A DNA stretch of 64,000 bases, taken from positions 21,290-85,289 of the forward strand of contig JAGWTH010000010.1 of NCBI GenBank assembly GCA_028868995.1, read 5' to 3'. Position numbers and translations under genes: made by a program. This DNA is from Burkholderiales bacterium. Lineage in GTDB: Bacteria > Pseudomonadota > Gammaproteobacteria > Burkholderiales > Burkholderiaceae_C. Below the pieces are notes generated by a model. That model ran no database searches, was not told the DNA's origin, and saw only the letters and a program-made list of their open reading frames with translations. Positions 1 to 9,229 of the stretch are shown here, piece after piece (the stretch's first letter is position 1; each line of letters begins with the position of its first letter).

Positions 1-914
1 GGCGCGTGGGCGAGCCGGGCCGCGGCCTCAACGCCATGTTCGTGATGATGAACGCGGCCCGCCTGCACGTGGCGCTGCAGGGCATCGGCCTGCTCGACGC
101 GGCCTGGCAGAAGGCGCAGGCCTACGCGCAGGAACGCACCCAGATGCGCGCGCCCGGCGCCCTGCGCGGCGAAGGCGCGGCCGACCCCATCGGCCGCCAC
201 CCGGCGGTGCGGCGCATCCTCGACACCGAGCGCGCCTGGGTCGACGGCCTGCGCGTGCTGGCCTACCGCACCGGCATCGAGCTGGACCTGGCGCGCCACC
301 ACCCGGAGGCGGCCCGCCGCGCCGCGGCGCAGCAGTGGTGCAGCCTGGTCACGCCGGTGCTCAAGGCGATGTGCACCGAGCAGGGCTTCGGCGGCGCGAG
401 CCGCTGCCTGCAGGTGTTCGGCGGCCACGGCTACGTGAAGGAATGGGGCATCGAGCAGATCGTGCGCGACTCGCGCGTGACCATGATCTACGAGGGCACC
501 AACGAGATCCAGGCGATCGACCTGCTGGCGCGCAAGGTCCTGCCCGACGGCGGCGAGGCCCTCTTCGCGCAGCTGGACGCCCTGGCCGCGCAGCTCGACG
601 CGCGCGACGACGCCGCGCTGCTGGCGCGCTTCGCGGCGCTGCGCGCGCTGACGCAGGAGCTGGCGCAGGCCGCGACGCATTCGGACACCCTCGCGTACGA
701 GGCCGCCGACGACTACCTGCGCGCCGTCGGCCTGGTCCTGTTCGCCTGGGCCTGGCGCGAGATCGCCCGCACGCCCGGCGCCGAGGCCCCGCGCTGGGCC
801 GTCCCGCACGCCGCGGCCGCGCTGCGCATCCTGCCCGAATTCGAGCTGCGCCTGCAGGTCCTGCGCACGCAGTGCGCCCAGGCGCTGGCCGCGCGCCGTC
901 CTGCCGCCGCCTGA
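1..914 (+). CDS. acyl-CoA dehydrogenase, C-terminal part (5' truncated by window edge)
   Basis: FAD-dependent alpha,beta-dehydrogenation of an acyl-CoA, passing electrons to ETF. The reading frame is open to the left edge. The first residues seen (VGEPGRGLNAMFVMMNAARL) are the mid-protein motif of long DmdC/FadE-like acyl-CoA dehydrogenases, so the GTG at 6 is not the true start. The C-terminal catalytic domain is intact: QVFGGHGYVKEWGIEQ and the RVTMIYEGTNEIQA motif that precedes the C-terminal helices. The stop is 7 bases before the MarR gene, suggesting one transcript. Substrate is unknown. The family is sure, the exact member is not. Confidence 0.9.
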   Translation, partial: RVGEPGRGLNAMFVMMNAARLHVALQGIGLLDAAWQKAQAYAQERTQMRAPGALRGEGAADPIGRHPAVRRILDTERAWVDGLRVLAYRTGIELDLARHHPEAARRAAAQQWCSLVTPVLKAMCTEQGFGGASRCLQVFGGHGYVKEWGIEQIVRDSRVTMIYEGTNEIQAIDLLARKVLPDGGEALFAQLDALAAQLDARDDAALLARFAALRALTQELAQAATHSDTLAYEAADDYLRAVGLVLFAWAWREIARTPGAEAPRWAVPHAAAALRILPEFELRLQVLRTQCAQALAARRPAAA

Positions 915-921
915 GCCCGCC

Positions 922-1404
922 ATGCCCCGGCCCGCCGCCCCCTCCCGCCCCGCCCCGGTCGCCGCCGCCGTCGAGGAAGTCGACACCAGCTTCCTCGAGA
1001 CGCTCCTGGGCTACAACGCGCGCCGCGCCGGACTCGCCGTGATCGACGTGTTCGTGCAGCGCATGGCGCCCTTCCAGCTCAAGCCGGTGGACTTCTCCGT
1101 GCTGTCCCTGGTGCGGCACAACCCGGGCATCACCTCGCGCCAGCTGTGCACCGCCCTGGGCATCCTGCCGCCCAACCTGGTGGGGATGATCAACGCCCTG
1201 GAAAAGCGCGAGCTGGTAGAGCGGCGCCCGCATCCGCGCGACGGCCGGGCCATGGGCCTGCACCTCACCGTCCCGGGCGAAAAGCTGATGCGCGACGCCG
1301 AGCGCACGGCCGCCGAGCTCGAGGCGGCCTTCGCCTCCCGCCTCACCGCGACGGAGCTGCGCACGCTGATCGGCCTGCTCAAGAAGGTCTACCGGCCCGG
1401 GTGA
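922..1404 (+). CDS. MarR-family transcriptional regulator
   Basis: 160 residues, a usual MarR length. The winged helix-turn-helix lies at about residues 50-110 (VDFSVLSLVRHNPGITSRQLCTALGI, then LVGMINALEKRELVERRPHPRDGRAM, the wing with the characteristic RxxxxxDxR). N- and C-terminal helices would form the dimer interface. The first 20 residues are Pro/Ala rich and probably disordered. It starts 7 bases after the acyl-CoA dehydrogenase stop, so it probably controls that operon in response to an acyl-CoA or aromatic ligand; this is inference from position only. Confidence 0.88.
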   Translation: MPRPAAPSRPAPVAAAVEEVDTSFLETLLGYNARRAGLAVIDVFVQRMAPFQLKPVDFSVLSLVRHNPGITSRQLCTALGILPPNLVGMINALEKRELVERRPHPRDGRAMGLHLTVPGEKLMRDAERTAAELEAAFASRLTATELRTLIGLLKKVYRPG

Positions 1405-1512
1405 CGCGCCCCCCGGGGGCCGCCACCCCGCGGGCACCCCGCGGGCCTCCCGCGTTGCGCCATTGTCACGGCGCTATTGTTTGTGTAGCGTCGGCTGCGT
1501 ACACTGCCTTCC

Positions 1513-1534
1513 CCGCCGGGTTCCCGCCCGGCGG
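1513..1534 (+). promoter_or_regulatory. leader hairpin just upstream of the HxlR-type gene
   Basis: A perfect 8-bp GC stem (CCGCCGGG / CCCGGCGG) with a 6-base loop ends only a few bases before the AGGA ribosome-binding site of the gene at 1554. There is no U-run, so it is not an intrinsic terminator. It could affect translation initiation or be incidental in GC-rich DNA. The 149-base gap upstream (1405-1553) otherwise shows only a weak promoter-like pair (TTGTCA near 1463, TAGCGT near 1486). Confidence 0.3.
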
Positions 1535-1553
1535 CCAGGAAAGCCGACCCCGC

Positions 1554-1880
1554 ATGAGCCCCAAGGACAACGCCGCCATCTTCCAGCTGCTCGCGCTGCT
1601 GGAAGCGCGCTACGCCATGCGGGTGCTCTGGGCCCTGCGCGACGGCCATCCCCAGACCTTCCGCCTGCTGCAGGACAGCGTGGGCGGGATCACCCCCAAC
1701 ACCCTCAACACCCGGATCAAGGAGCTGCGCGAGGCCGGCCTGATGCAGCATACCGGGGAGGGCTACAGTGTCACCGCGAGCGGCACCGACCTCCTCAAGC
1801 GCCTGGCCGACCTGCAGCCCTTCGCCGCCCGCTGGGTGGCTGCCCAGGCGAAGAAGAAGCAACAGCAGGGACCCCATTGA
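1554..1880 (+). CDS. HxlR-like winged-helix transcriptional regulator
   Basis: 108 residues from the ATG at 1554, which has AGGA about 14 bases upstream. Longer readings of this frame run into the previous gene and lack a ribosome-binding site. The sequence RYAMRVLWALRDGHPQTFRLLQ followed by ITPNTLNTRIKELREAGLM is the HxlR/winged-helix pattern, in which the recognition helix starts at about residue 46. No cofactor motif is visible; the wing region is short. Its last base overlaps the first base of the next gene (TGATG), so the two are translationally coupled and the regulator probably governs the hydrolase gene. Confidence 0.8.
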   Translation: MSPKDNAAIFQLLALLEARYAMRVLWALRDGHPQTFRLLQDSVGGITPNTLNTRIKELREAGLMQHTGEGYSVTASGTDLLKRLADLQPFAARWVAAQAKKKQQQGPH

Positions 1881-3046
1881 TGCAGGAATTCCTCCAGGTG
1901 ACGCTGCCCGCCGACGCGCAGCAGGCCACGCTGGTCGGCCGGGCCTGGATCGAGGGCCAGGGCCCGCTGCCGGTCAAGCTCGAAGGCGGGCAGCTCGTCG
2001 ACCTGTCCGCGCTGGCGCCGACCTGCAGCGCGCTGCTGGAGCTGCCCGATGCGGCGGCGGCCGTGCGGGCGCACCGCGGCCCGGTCGTCGGCGACGCCGC
2101 CGCCATCATCGCCAACAGCAGCGCCGACCGGCGCCTGGACGAGACGCCCTGGCTGCTCGCGCCTTGCGACCTGCAGGCCATCAAGGCCTCGGGCGTGACC
2201 TTCGTCGCCTCGATGCTGGAGCGCGTGATCGAGGAACAGGCGCGCGGCGATCCCGCCCTGGCCGAGTCCGTGCGCAAGGAGGTGGTCGCGGTGATCGGCG
2301 ACGACCTGTCGAAGGTGCGCCCCGGCTCGCCCGAGGCGGCGCGGCTCAAGCAGGTGCTGCTGGCCAAGAACCTGTGGTCGCAGTACCTGGAAGTGGGCAT
2401 CGGGCCCGACGCCGAGATCTTCACCAAGTCGCAGCCCATGAGCGCCGTGGGCACGGGCGGCGAGGTCGGCATCCACCCGAAGAGCGAGTGGAACAACCCG
2501 GAGCCGGAGATCGTGCTGGCGGTCAACAGCCGCGGCGAGACCGTGGGCGCCACGCTGGGCAACGACGTCAACCTCCGCGACTTCGAGGGCCGCAGCGCCC
2601 TGCTGCTGGGCAAGGCCAAGGACAACAACGCCAGCTGCGCCATCGGCCCCTTCATCCGCCTGTTCGACGGGCACTTCGGCATCGCCGACGTCCGCCAGGC
2701 CGACCTGTCCATGCTGGTGCTGGGCCCCGAGGGCTTCCGCATGGAGGGCGCCAGCAGCCTGAAGATGATCAGCCGCGACCCGCTGGATCTGGTCGGGCAC
2801 GCCATCGGGCCCCACCACCAGTATCCCGACGGCCTGGTGCTGTTCCTGGGCACCATGTTCGCGCCGACGCAGGACCGCTTCGGTCCCGGACAGGGTTTCA
2901 CCCACGCGGTGGGCGATCTGGTCGCCATCTCCACGCCGCGCCTGGGTACACTCGTCAACCGCGTCAACACCTCCGACCGCATCGAACCCTGGCGCTACGG
3001 CGTGTCCGCGCTGCTGCGCGACCTGGCCCGCCGCCGCCTGCCCTGA
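1880..3046 (+). CDS. fumarylacetoacetate hydrolase (FAH) family protein
   Basis: 388 residues. The C-terminal half (about residues 180-380) is the FAH/2-keto-4-pentenoate hydratase fold: SEWNNPEPEIVLAVNSRGE supplies the acidic metal-binding residues and NDVNLRDFEGRSALLLGKAKDNN is the typical long-form FAH segment. Proteins of this subgroup hydrate or hydrolyse C-C bonds of 2-oxo acids from sugar-acid or aromatic breakdown using Mg2+. The N-terminal 150 residues are the usual extra domain. The start overlaps the HxlR stop by one base. A sugar-acid role (2-oxo-3-deoxy acid dehydratase-like) is possible; the substrate cannot be read from sequence. Confidence 0.85.
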   Translation: MQEFLQVTLPADAQQATLVGRAWIEGQGPLPVKLEGGQLVDLSALAPTCSALLELPDAAAAVRAHRGPVVGDAAAIIANSSADRRLDETPWLLAPCDLQAIKASGVTFVASMLERVIEEQARGDPALAESVRKEVVAVIGDDLSKVRPGSPEAARLKQVLLAKNLWSQYLEVGIGPDAEIFTKSQPMSAVGTGGEVGIHPKSEWNNPEPEIVLAVNSRGETVGATLGNDVNLRDFEGRSALLLGKAKDNNASCAIGPFIRLFDGHFGIADVRQADLSMLVLGPEGFRMEGASSLKMISRDPLDLVGHAIGPHHQYPDGLVLFLGTMFAPTQDRFGPGQGFTHAVGDLVAISTPRLGTLVNRVNTSDRIEPWRYGVSALLRDLARRRLP

Positions 3047-3073
3047 CCGAACCCCTCACCGGAGAACAACAAC

Positions 3074-3424
3074 ATGATCACCACCCCCAGCGGCCTGCAG
3101 TACGAGGACGAGCTCGTGGGCAGCGGCCCGGAAGCCCGGGCCGGCCAGGACGTGCGCGTGCACTACACGGGCTGGCTCTACACCAATGGCGTGCAGGGGG
3201 CGAAGTTCGACTCCAGCCGCGACCGCAACGACCCCTTCGAGTTCTCGCTCGGCGCCGGCATGGTGATCCGCGGCTGGGACGAAGGCGTGGCCGGCATGAA
3301 GGTGGGCGGCAAGCGCACCCTGGTCATCCCCCCGCAGCTGGGCTACGGCGCGCGCGGCGCGGGCGGGGTGATCCCGCCGAACGCCACCCTGAAATTCGAC
3401 GTCGAGCTGCTGGAAACGCGCTAG
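3074..3424 (+). CDS. FKBP-type peptidyl-prolyl cis-trans isomerase
   Basis: 116 residues, a single FKBP domain with no signal peptide, so cytoplasmic. Signature pieces are [50 protein letters not shown] and [28 protein letters not shown], covering the active-site Tyr, Phe-Asp, Val-Ile-Trp and Tyr positions of FKBP12-like enzymes. GGAG lies about 10 bases before the ATG. It catalyses proline isomerisation during folding, and it sits directly upstream of the grpE-dnaK-dnaJ chaperone genes, though the sigma32-like promoter lies after it. Confidence 0.93.
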   Translation: MITTPSGLQYEDELVGSGPEARAGQDVRVHYTGWLYTNGVQGAKFDSSRDRNDPFEFSLGAGMVIRGWDEGVAGMKVGGKRTLVIPPQLGYGARGAGGVIPPNATLKFDVELLETR

Positions 3425-3495
3425 GAGAGCCCCTCCGGCCCGGGGTCCGGCGCCGCGCGCACGCCGGAAACCCCGCACTTTTCCCATTCCCCCGC

Positions 3496-3523
3496 CTTGA
3501 AAAGGGCTTCCCCGCCCCAAGCT
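3496..3523 (+). promoter_or_regulatory. sigma32 (heat-shock)-like promoter for grpE-dnaK
   Basis: CTTGAAA at 3496-3502, a 12-base spacer and CCCCAAGCT at 3515-3523 match the sigma32 pattern CTTGAAA-N(11-16)-CCCCATnT closely. It lies 36 bases before the grpE start in the FKBP-grpE gap, exactly where a heat-shock promoter is expected. No CIRCE inverted repeat was seen, so control is probably by RpoH and not HrcA. Confidence 0.7.
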
Positions 3524-3559
3524 GCTGTCGCGTCCGCAAGAACACCAAGCGTTTTCCCC

Positions 3560-4111
3560 ATGTCCCAAGAAGCCCAGAATCCCAGCGACCTGCCCGAGGG
3601 CGCGGCGCCGGCCCCCGACGCGGCCGCCAACGACGGCGCCCAGCCGTCCGGGGCCGACTGGCAGGCCCAGGTGGCCGCCCTCAGCGCCCGCAACGCCGAA
3701 CTGTCCGACCAGTTCCTGCGCGCCCAGGCCGAGATGCAGAACGTGCGCCGCCGCTCCGAGGAGGAAGTCGCCAAGGCCCGCAAGTTCGCCGTCGAGGGGC
3801 TTGCCGAGAGCCTGCTGCCCGTCTGCGACAGCCTGGAAGCCGGCCTGCAGCACCCCGACCAGACCCCCGAGCAGATCCGCGCCGGCGCCGAAGCCACCCT
3901 GCGCCAGCTGAAGTCGGCGCTGGAGCGCAACAAGGTCCTCGAGATCAACCCGGCGGCCGGCACGAAATTCGACCCCCACCAGCACCAGGCGATCTCCATG
4001 GTGCCCGCCGACCAGGAGGCCAACACCGTGGTCTCGGTCCTGCAGAAGGGGTACCTGATCTCCGACCGGGTGCTGCGCCCCGCCCTGGTCACCGTCGCGG
4101 CGCCGAAATGA
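3560..4111 (+). CDS. grpE: nucleotide exchange factor GrpE
   Basis: 183 residues from the ATG at 3560; an earlier start at 3497 would overlap the heat-shock promoter and is rejected. The acidic, Ala/Pro-rich N-terminus is followed by the long coiled coil ([22 protein letters not shown]) and the four-helix/beta-wing region with [15 protein letters not shown] and [23 protein letters not shown], the conserved GrpE end. It releases ADP from DnaK. It is the first gene of the grpE-dnaK-dnaJ set and lies 91 bases before dnaK. Confidence 0.97.
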   Translation: MSQEAQNPSDLPEGAAPAPDAAANDGAQPSGADWQAQVAALSARNAELSDQFLRAQAEMQNVRRRSEEEVAKARKFAVEGLAESLLPVCDSLEAGLQHPDQTPEQIRAGAEATLRQLKSALERNKVLEINPAAGTKFDPHQHQAISMVPADQEANTVVSVLQKGYLISDRVLRPALVTVAAPK

Positions 4112-4120
4112 GCGCGGCGG

Positions 4121-4148
4121 CTTGAATCCCTGACACTTATCCACAACT
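4121..4148 (+). promoter_or_regulatory. possible second sigma32-like promoter before dnaK
   Basis: CTTGAAT at 4121-4127 is a good heat-shock -35 box. Twelve bases later TCCACAACT (4140-4148) is only a partial -10 match. It sits just after the grpE stop and 55 bases before dnaK, so dnaK may have its own heat-inducible start in addition to read-through from grpE. Confidence 0.35.
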
Positions 4149-4202
4149 AGCCAACAGACTGATTCACACCCCGCGCGGGCGTCCAGATACAGGAGAGAAG
4201 AA

Positions 4203-6143
<1,941 letters not shown>

Positions 6144-6160
6144 CGCCGGTTCCCACGGAT

Positions 6161-6197
6161 CGCCGCGTTCGACGGATTCCCGTCAACGCGGCGTTTT
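6161..6197 (+). terminator. intrinsic terminator-like hairpin between dnaK and dnaJ
   Basis: Left arm CGCCGCGTT (6161-6169) plus GACGG (6171-6175), loop ATTC, right arm CCGTC (6180-6184) plus AACGCGGCG (6185-6193), then TTTT. Fourteen base pairs with a single bulged C at 6170. The short U-run suggests partial termination, which would lower dnaJ relative to dnaK. Confidence 0.75.
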
Positions 6198-6218
6198 CGC
6201 TGTAGCACCTAGAGAACG

Positions 6219-7361
6219 ATGGCCACGAAACGCGATTACTACGAAGTCCTGGGCGTCCCCAAGAACGCGTCCGAGGACGAGATCAAGAAGGCTTATCGCA
6301 AGCTGGCGATGAAGTACCACCCTGACCGCAACCAGGGGGAAGGCGCCAAGGATGCCGAGGCCCGGTTCAAGGAGGCGAAGGAAGCGTACGAGATGCTCTC
6401 GGACGCGGAGAAGCGCTCCGCCTACGACCAGTTCGGCCACGCCGGCGTGGACCCGAACATGCGCGGCGGCCCGGGCGCGGAAGGCTTCGGCGGCTTCGCC
6501 GAGGCCTTCGGCGACATCTTCGGCGACATCTTCGGCCAGGCCCGGGGCGGCGGCGGCCGCGGCGGGCGCCAGGTCTACCGGGGCAGCGACCTGTCGTACG
6601 CGATGGAGATCTCCCTGGAAGAGGCGGCGAAGGGCAAGGACGCCCAGATCCGCATCCCTTCCTGGGACGAATGCGAGACCTGCCACGGTACCGGCGCCAA
6701 GCCGGGCACCCAGGCGAAGACCTGCACCACCTGCCACGGCCAGGGCGTGGTGCAGATGCGCCAGGGCTTCTTCAGCGTGCAGCAGACCTGCCCGCACTGC
6801 CGCGGCACCGGCAAGATCATCCCCGAGCCCTGCCAGACCTGCCACGGCCAGGGCAAGGTCAAGCGCCAGAAGACGCTGGAGGTGAAGATCCCGGCCGGCA
6901 TCGACGACGGCATGCGCATCCGCAGCGCCGGCAACGGCGAACCGGGCACCAACGGCGGCCCGCCGGGCGACCTGTTCATCGAGATCCGGCTGAAGAAGCA
7001 CGCGATCTTCGAGCGCGACGGCGACGACCTGCACTGCGTGGTGCCCGTGAGCATCGCGCGCGCGGCGCTGGGCGGCGAGATCGAGGTGCCCACGCTGGAC
7101 GGCAAGGCGGCGATCGACATCCCCGAGGGCACCCAGGCCGGCAAGCAGTTCCGCCTGCGCGGCAAGGGCATCAAGGGGGTGCGTTCCAGCTATGCGGGCG
7201 ACCTGTACTGCCACATCGCCGTGGAGACGCCGGTGAAGCTCACCGAGCACCAGCGCAAGCTGCTGCGCGAACTCGACGAGTCCCTGAAGAAGGGCGGCGC
7301 CAAGCACTCGCCGAGCGAGGAGTCCTGGACGGACAAGCTGAAGGGCTTTTTCAGCGCCTAG
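6219..7361 (+). CDS. dnaJ: molecular chaperone DnaJ (Hsp40)
   Basis: 380 residues, type A DnaJ. The J domain has HPD at residues 34-36, followed by a Gly/Phe-rich linker (about 75-120). The zinc-binding domain has four CxxCxGxG repeats ([32 protein letters not shown]) and the C-terminal substrate-binding beta domains end in a short dimerisation helix. It delivers clients to DnaK and stimulates its ATPase. It lies 75 bases after dnaK, separated by a terminator-like hairpin, so it is probably co-transcribed at reduced level. Confidence 0.99.
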   Translation: MATKRDYYEVLGVPKNASEDEIKKAYRKLAMKYHPDRNQGEGAKDAEARFKEAKEAYEMLSDAEKRSAYDQFGHAGVDPNMRGGPGAEGFGGFAEAFGDIFGDIFGQARGGGGRGGRQVYRGSDLSYAMEISLEEAAKGKDAQIRIPSWDECETCHGTGAKPGTQAKTCTTCHGQGVVQMRQGFFSVQQTCPHCRGTGKIIPEPCQTCHGQGKVKRQKTLEVKIPAGIDDGMRIRSAGNGEPGTNGGPPGDLFIEIRLKKHAIFERDGDDLHCVVPVSIARAALGGEIEVPTLDGKAAIDIPEGTQAGKQFRLRGKGIKGVRSSYAGDLYCHIAVETPVKLTEHQRKLLRELDESLKKGGAKHSPSEESWTDKLKGFFSA

Positions 7362-7383
7362 CGGGTAAAAGCCGAAGCTTGTG

Positions 7384-7411
7384 AAAAAGGCGGCCGGCAG
7401 GCCGCTTTTTT
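7384..7411. terminator. bidirectional intrinsic terminator after dnaJ
   Basis: AAAAA (7384-7388), stem GCGGCC (7390-7395), loop GGCA, stem GGCCGC (7400-7405), TTTTTT (7406-7411). A compact GC stem with a six-base U-run ends the grpE-dnaK-dnaJ unit. The A-run on the left would make it work in both directions. Confidence 0.85.
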
Positions 7412-7509
7412 CGTCCGCGCGGCAGACTGTGTGGTGGCCGCAGGACACCCGCCCTGCGGCGACGCTTCTGCAAGGTGCCAAGCGCCGGGCTGCGGGCCAC
7501 AATCCCTCC

Positions 7510-8055
7510 ATGGCCCTCAAGCTGTTCCGCACGACCGGCTATTCGACCCTGCTGATGCCGGGCGAGACCCGGGTCGCGCCGCATCCGGCGCGGCTGGTGC
7601 TGCGCGGCAGCCTGTGGCTGGCGATCGCCTGCAACGTGGGCGTGTGGCGCCTGCTGGCGCATGGCGGGGACTGGCGCGAGGCGATCGCCTCGGTGCTCCT
7701 CATCGGCGGCGCCAGCGGTGTCGTGCTGAGCCTGTTCGGCTGGCGGCGCACCCTCAAGCCGGCGCTCACGCTCGCCTTCCTCGCGGGTGCGGTGCTGGCC
7801 ACCGGGCTGTGGAGCCAGCAGTTGCCGATCGCATCGGCCTGGCAGGGCCCGCCTTCCACCTGGCTGCCGGGCTGGACCAGCTTCATGCGCTGGCAGGCCC
7901 TGGCACTGCTGTTCCTGCTGGCGGTGGTGCCGATCGTCTCGGCCTGGAACGCCCAGGCGCGTCGCCTGTCCGGTCCGGCGCAGTTGAAATCCAACCTGCT
8001 GGGCGCCGGCCTCGCGGCAGCCGTCCTGGCGATCGGCGTGCTGCTGGCTCACTGA
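7510..8055 (+). CDS. integral membrane protein resembling the N-terminal domain of EptA-type phosphoethanolamine transferases
   Basis: 181 residues from the ATG at 7510, preceded by a CACAAT -10-like element. About four or five hydrophobic segments are visible: residues around 31-48, 57-74, 82-100, 128-148 and 157-178. The WxxxxxL and YSTLLMPGE surroundings resemble the membrane domain (DUF1705) that precedes the sulfatase-like catalytic domain of EptA, but no catalytic domain follows in any frame. It may be a stand-alone relic or a conserved lineage protein of unknown role. The membrane location is clear; the family assignment is tentative. Confidence 0.6.
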   Translation: MALKLFRTTGYSTLLMPGETRVAPHPARLVLRGSLWLAIACNVGVWRLLAHGGDWREAIASVLLIGGASGVVLSLFGWRRTLKPALTLAFLAGAVLATGLWSQQLPIASAWQGPPSTWLPGWTSFMRWQALALLFLLAVVPIVSAWNAQARRLSGPAQLKSNLLGAGLAAAVLAIGVLLAH

Positions 8056-8079
8056 GGCCTTCCGTATTCATCGGTCGCC

Positions 8080-8106
8080 GTGACCGTGCCCGCCCCTACG
8101 TAGAAT
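8080..8106 (+). promoter_or_regulatory. candidate promoter of the small RNA
   Basis: TAGAAT at 8101-8106 is a good -10 element; GTGACC at 8080-8085 is a weak -35 with a short 15-base spacer. Transcription would start near 8113, just before the structured region that ends in a strong terminator. Confidence 0.4.
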
Positions 8107-8112
8107 CCCCCG

Positions 8113-8218
8113 GTCACGCATTTGTGCCAATGGATAGACTGGGCTCGTGATGCACTGCATCGCACGTGAGAGCCATTTCAGGATTCCACTCGCCTCCGCT
8201 CGCGGAGGCATTTTTTTT
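8113..8218 (+). ncRNA. candidate structured small RNA of about 106 nt
   Basis: Between two coding genes lies a TAGAAT -10 element, a long composite stem-loop (8142-8174) and a strong intrinsic terminator (8192-8218), with no convincing reading frame. The stem-loop pairs GGCTC (8142-8146) with GAGCC (8170-8174), GTG with CAC, and ATGCA (8150-8154) with TGCAT (8156-8160), with small internal bulges. It does not resemble 6S, 4.5S or tmRNA. Alternatives: the 3' untranslated region of the upstream membrane-protein gene, or a leader of the DUF3014 gene, although the terminator lies well before that start. Confidence 0.45.
8192..8218 (+). terminator. intrinsic terminator ending the candidate small RNA
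   Basis: Stem GCCTCCG (8192-8198), loop CTCG, stem CGGAGGC (8203-8209), then A and eight T residues. This is the strongest intrinsic terminator in the window. Confidence 0.9.
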
Positions 8219-8303
8219 GCCCGGGCCGCGCGTGTATAGTGGGGTTGCATTGGTACCCATGCGATGGGCGCCACGGCGCGCGGCGACCGCGCGAGGAGAC
8301 CCC

Positions 8304-9209
8304 ATGGCAAGCGCGACGCATCGCCCCCCGCTCGAACGCAACCCTTCGCTGCGCGCCGACCCCGGCGACCGGCCCGACCTGCGCCGCGGCTCGCGCGCCG
8401 GGCGCTACGCCCTGCTCCTGCTCGCGCTGCTGGCCGGCGCGGCGGCGGCCTGGTACTGGTGGCAGCACCAGGCCGCCGAGCCGCCCCCGCCGGCTGCCCC
8501 GGTGACGGTGCGGGAGCCCGCGGCCCCTGCCCCGGCTGCGCCGACGCCCCCGGCCGCGGCCGTCGAGCACTACCCCCCGCCGCCGCCCGAGCCTTCGCCC
8601 ATCCGGACCGGGCCGGATGTACTCGCGGCGCTGCAGCAACTGCTGGGCCCGGCCAGGGTCGCCGCGTTCCTGCAGACCGACGACTTCGTGCGGCGCGCCG
8701 TGGCGACGCTGGACAACCTGGGCCGCGACCATGCACCGCCGGCGGCCTGGCCCTTCAAGCCCACGCCCGGCCAGTTCCAGGTCGATGCACCGAGCGGCGA
8801 CCAGGCGAGCGCCTCGGCGGCCAATGCGAAGCGCTACGACGCCTGGGTGACGATGGCCGAATCCGTGAACCCGGCCGCCGCGGCCGCCGTGTACCGCCGC
8901 ATGTATCCGCTGCTGCAGCAAACCTACCGCGACCTGGGCTTCGGGGACCGCTCCTTCCACGAACGCGTCATCCAGGTGATCGACCTGCTGCTGGCCTCGC
9001 CCGAGCCGGCCCGGCCCCCGATGCTGCAGCTGCCGCAGGTGAAGGGCCCCTACCCGCTCGAGCGGCCCTGGGAGCACTACGAGTTTGCGGACCCGCAGCT
9101 GCAGTCGCTGGCCTCCGGCCAGAAGATCCTGGTGCGCATGGGCCTGGCGAACGAGCGCCGGGTCAAGGCGGTGCTGCGCAAGTTCCGCACGGAGCTGGCG
9201 ACGAAATAG
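8304..9209 (+). CDS. DUF3014 domain-containing membrane-anchored protein
   Basis: 301 residues from the ATG at 8304, chosen because GAGGAG lies 6 bases upstream; the frame extends upstream but through the terminator. One transmembrane helix at about residues 36-54 (YALLLLALLAGAAAAWYWW), then a Pro/Ala-rich linker to about residue 105, then a helical periplasmic domain with the DUF3014 pattern (FVRRAVATLDNLGRDHAP, RMYPLLQQTYRDLGFGDRSF, VIDLLLASPEP). A TATAGT element at 8235 may be its -10. Function is unknown; N-terminal single-pass anchoring with the domain outside the cytoplasm is inferred. Confidence 0.85.
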   Translation: MASATHRPPLERNPSLRADPGDRPDLRRGSRAGRYALLLLALLAGAAAAWYWWQHQAAEPPPPAAPVTVREPAAPAPAAPTPPAAAVEHYPPPPPEPSPIRTGPDVLAALQQLLGPARVAAFLQTDDFVRRAVATLDNLGRDHAPPAAWPFKPTPGQFQVDAPSGDQASASAANAKRYDAWVTMAESVNPAAAAAVYRRMYPLLQQTYRDLGFGDRSFHERVIQVIDLLLASPEPARPPMLQLPQVKGPYPLERPWEHYEFADPQLQSLASGQKILVRMGLANERRVKAVLRKFRTELATK

Positions 9210-9229
9210 GCGCGCGCGGCGCGCCGGCC

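Noticed and set aside
361..1437. Long minus-strand open frame opposite the acyl-CoA dehydrogenase and MarR genes
   Set aside because: Arg/Ala/Gly/Pro-rich shadow of GC-rich codons with no domain; such frames occur opposite nearly every gene here.
8166..8303. Upstream extension of the DUF3014 gene to 8166
   Set aside because: It would read through an intrinsic terminator and lacks a ribosome-binding site; the ATG at 8304 has GAGGAG.
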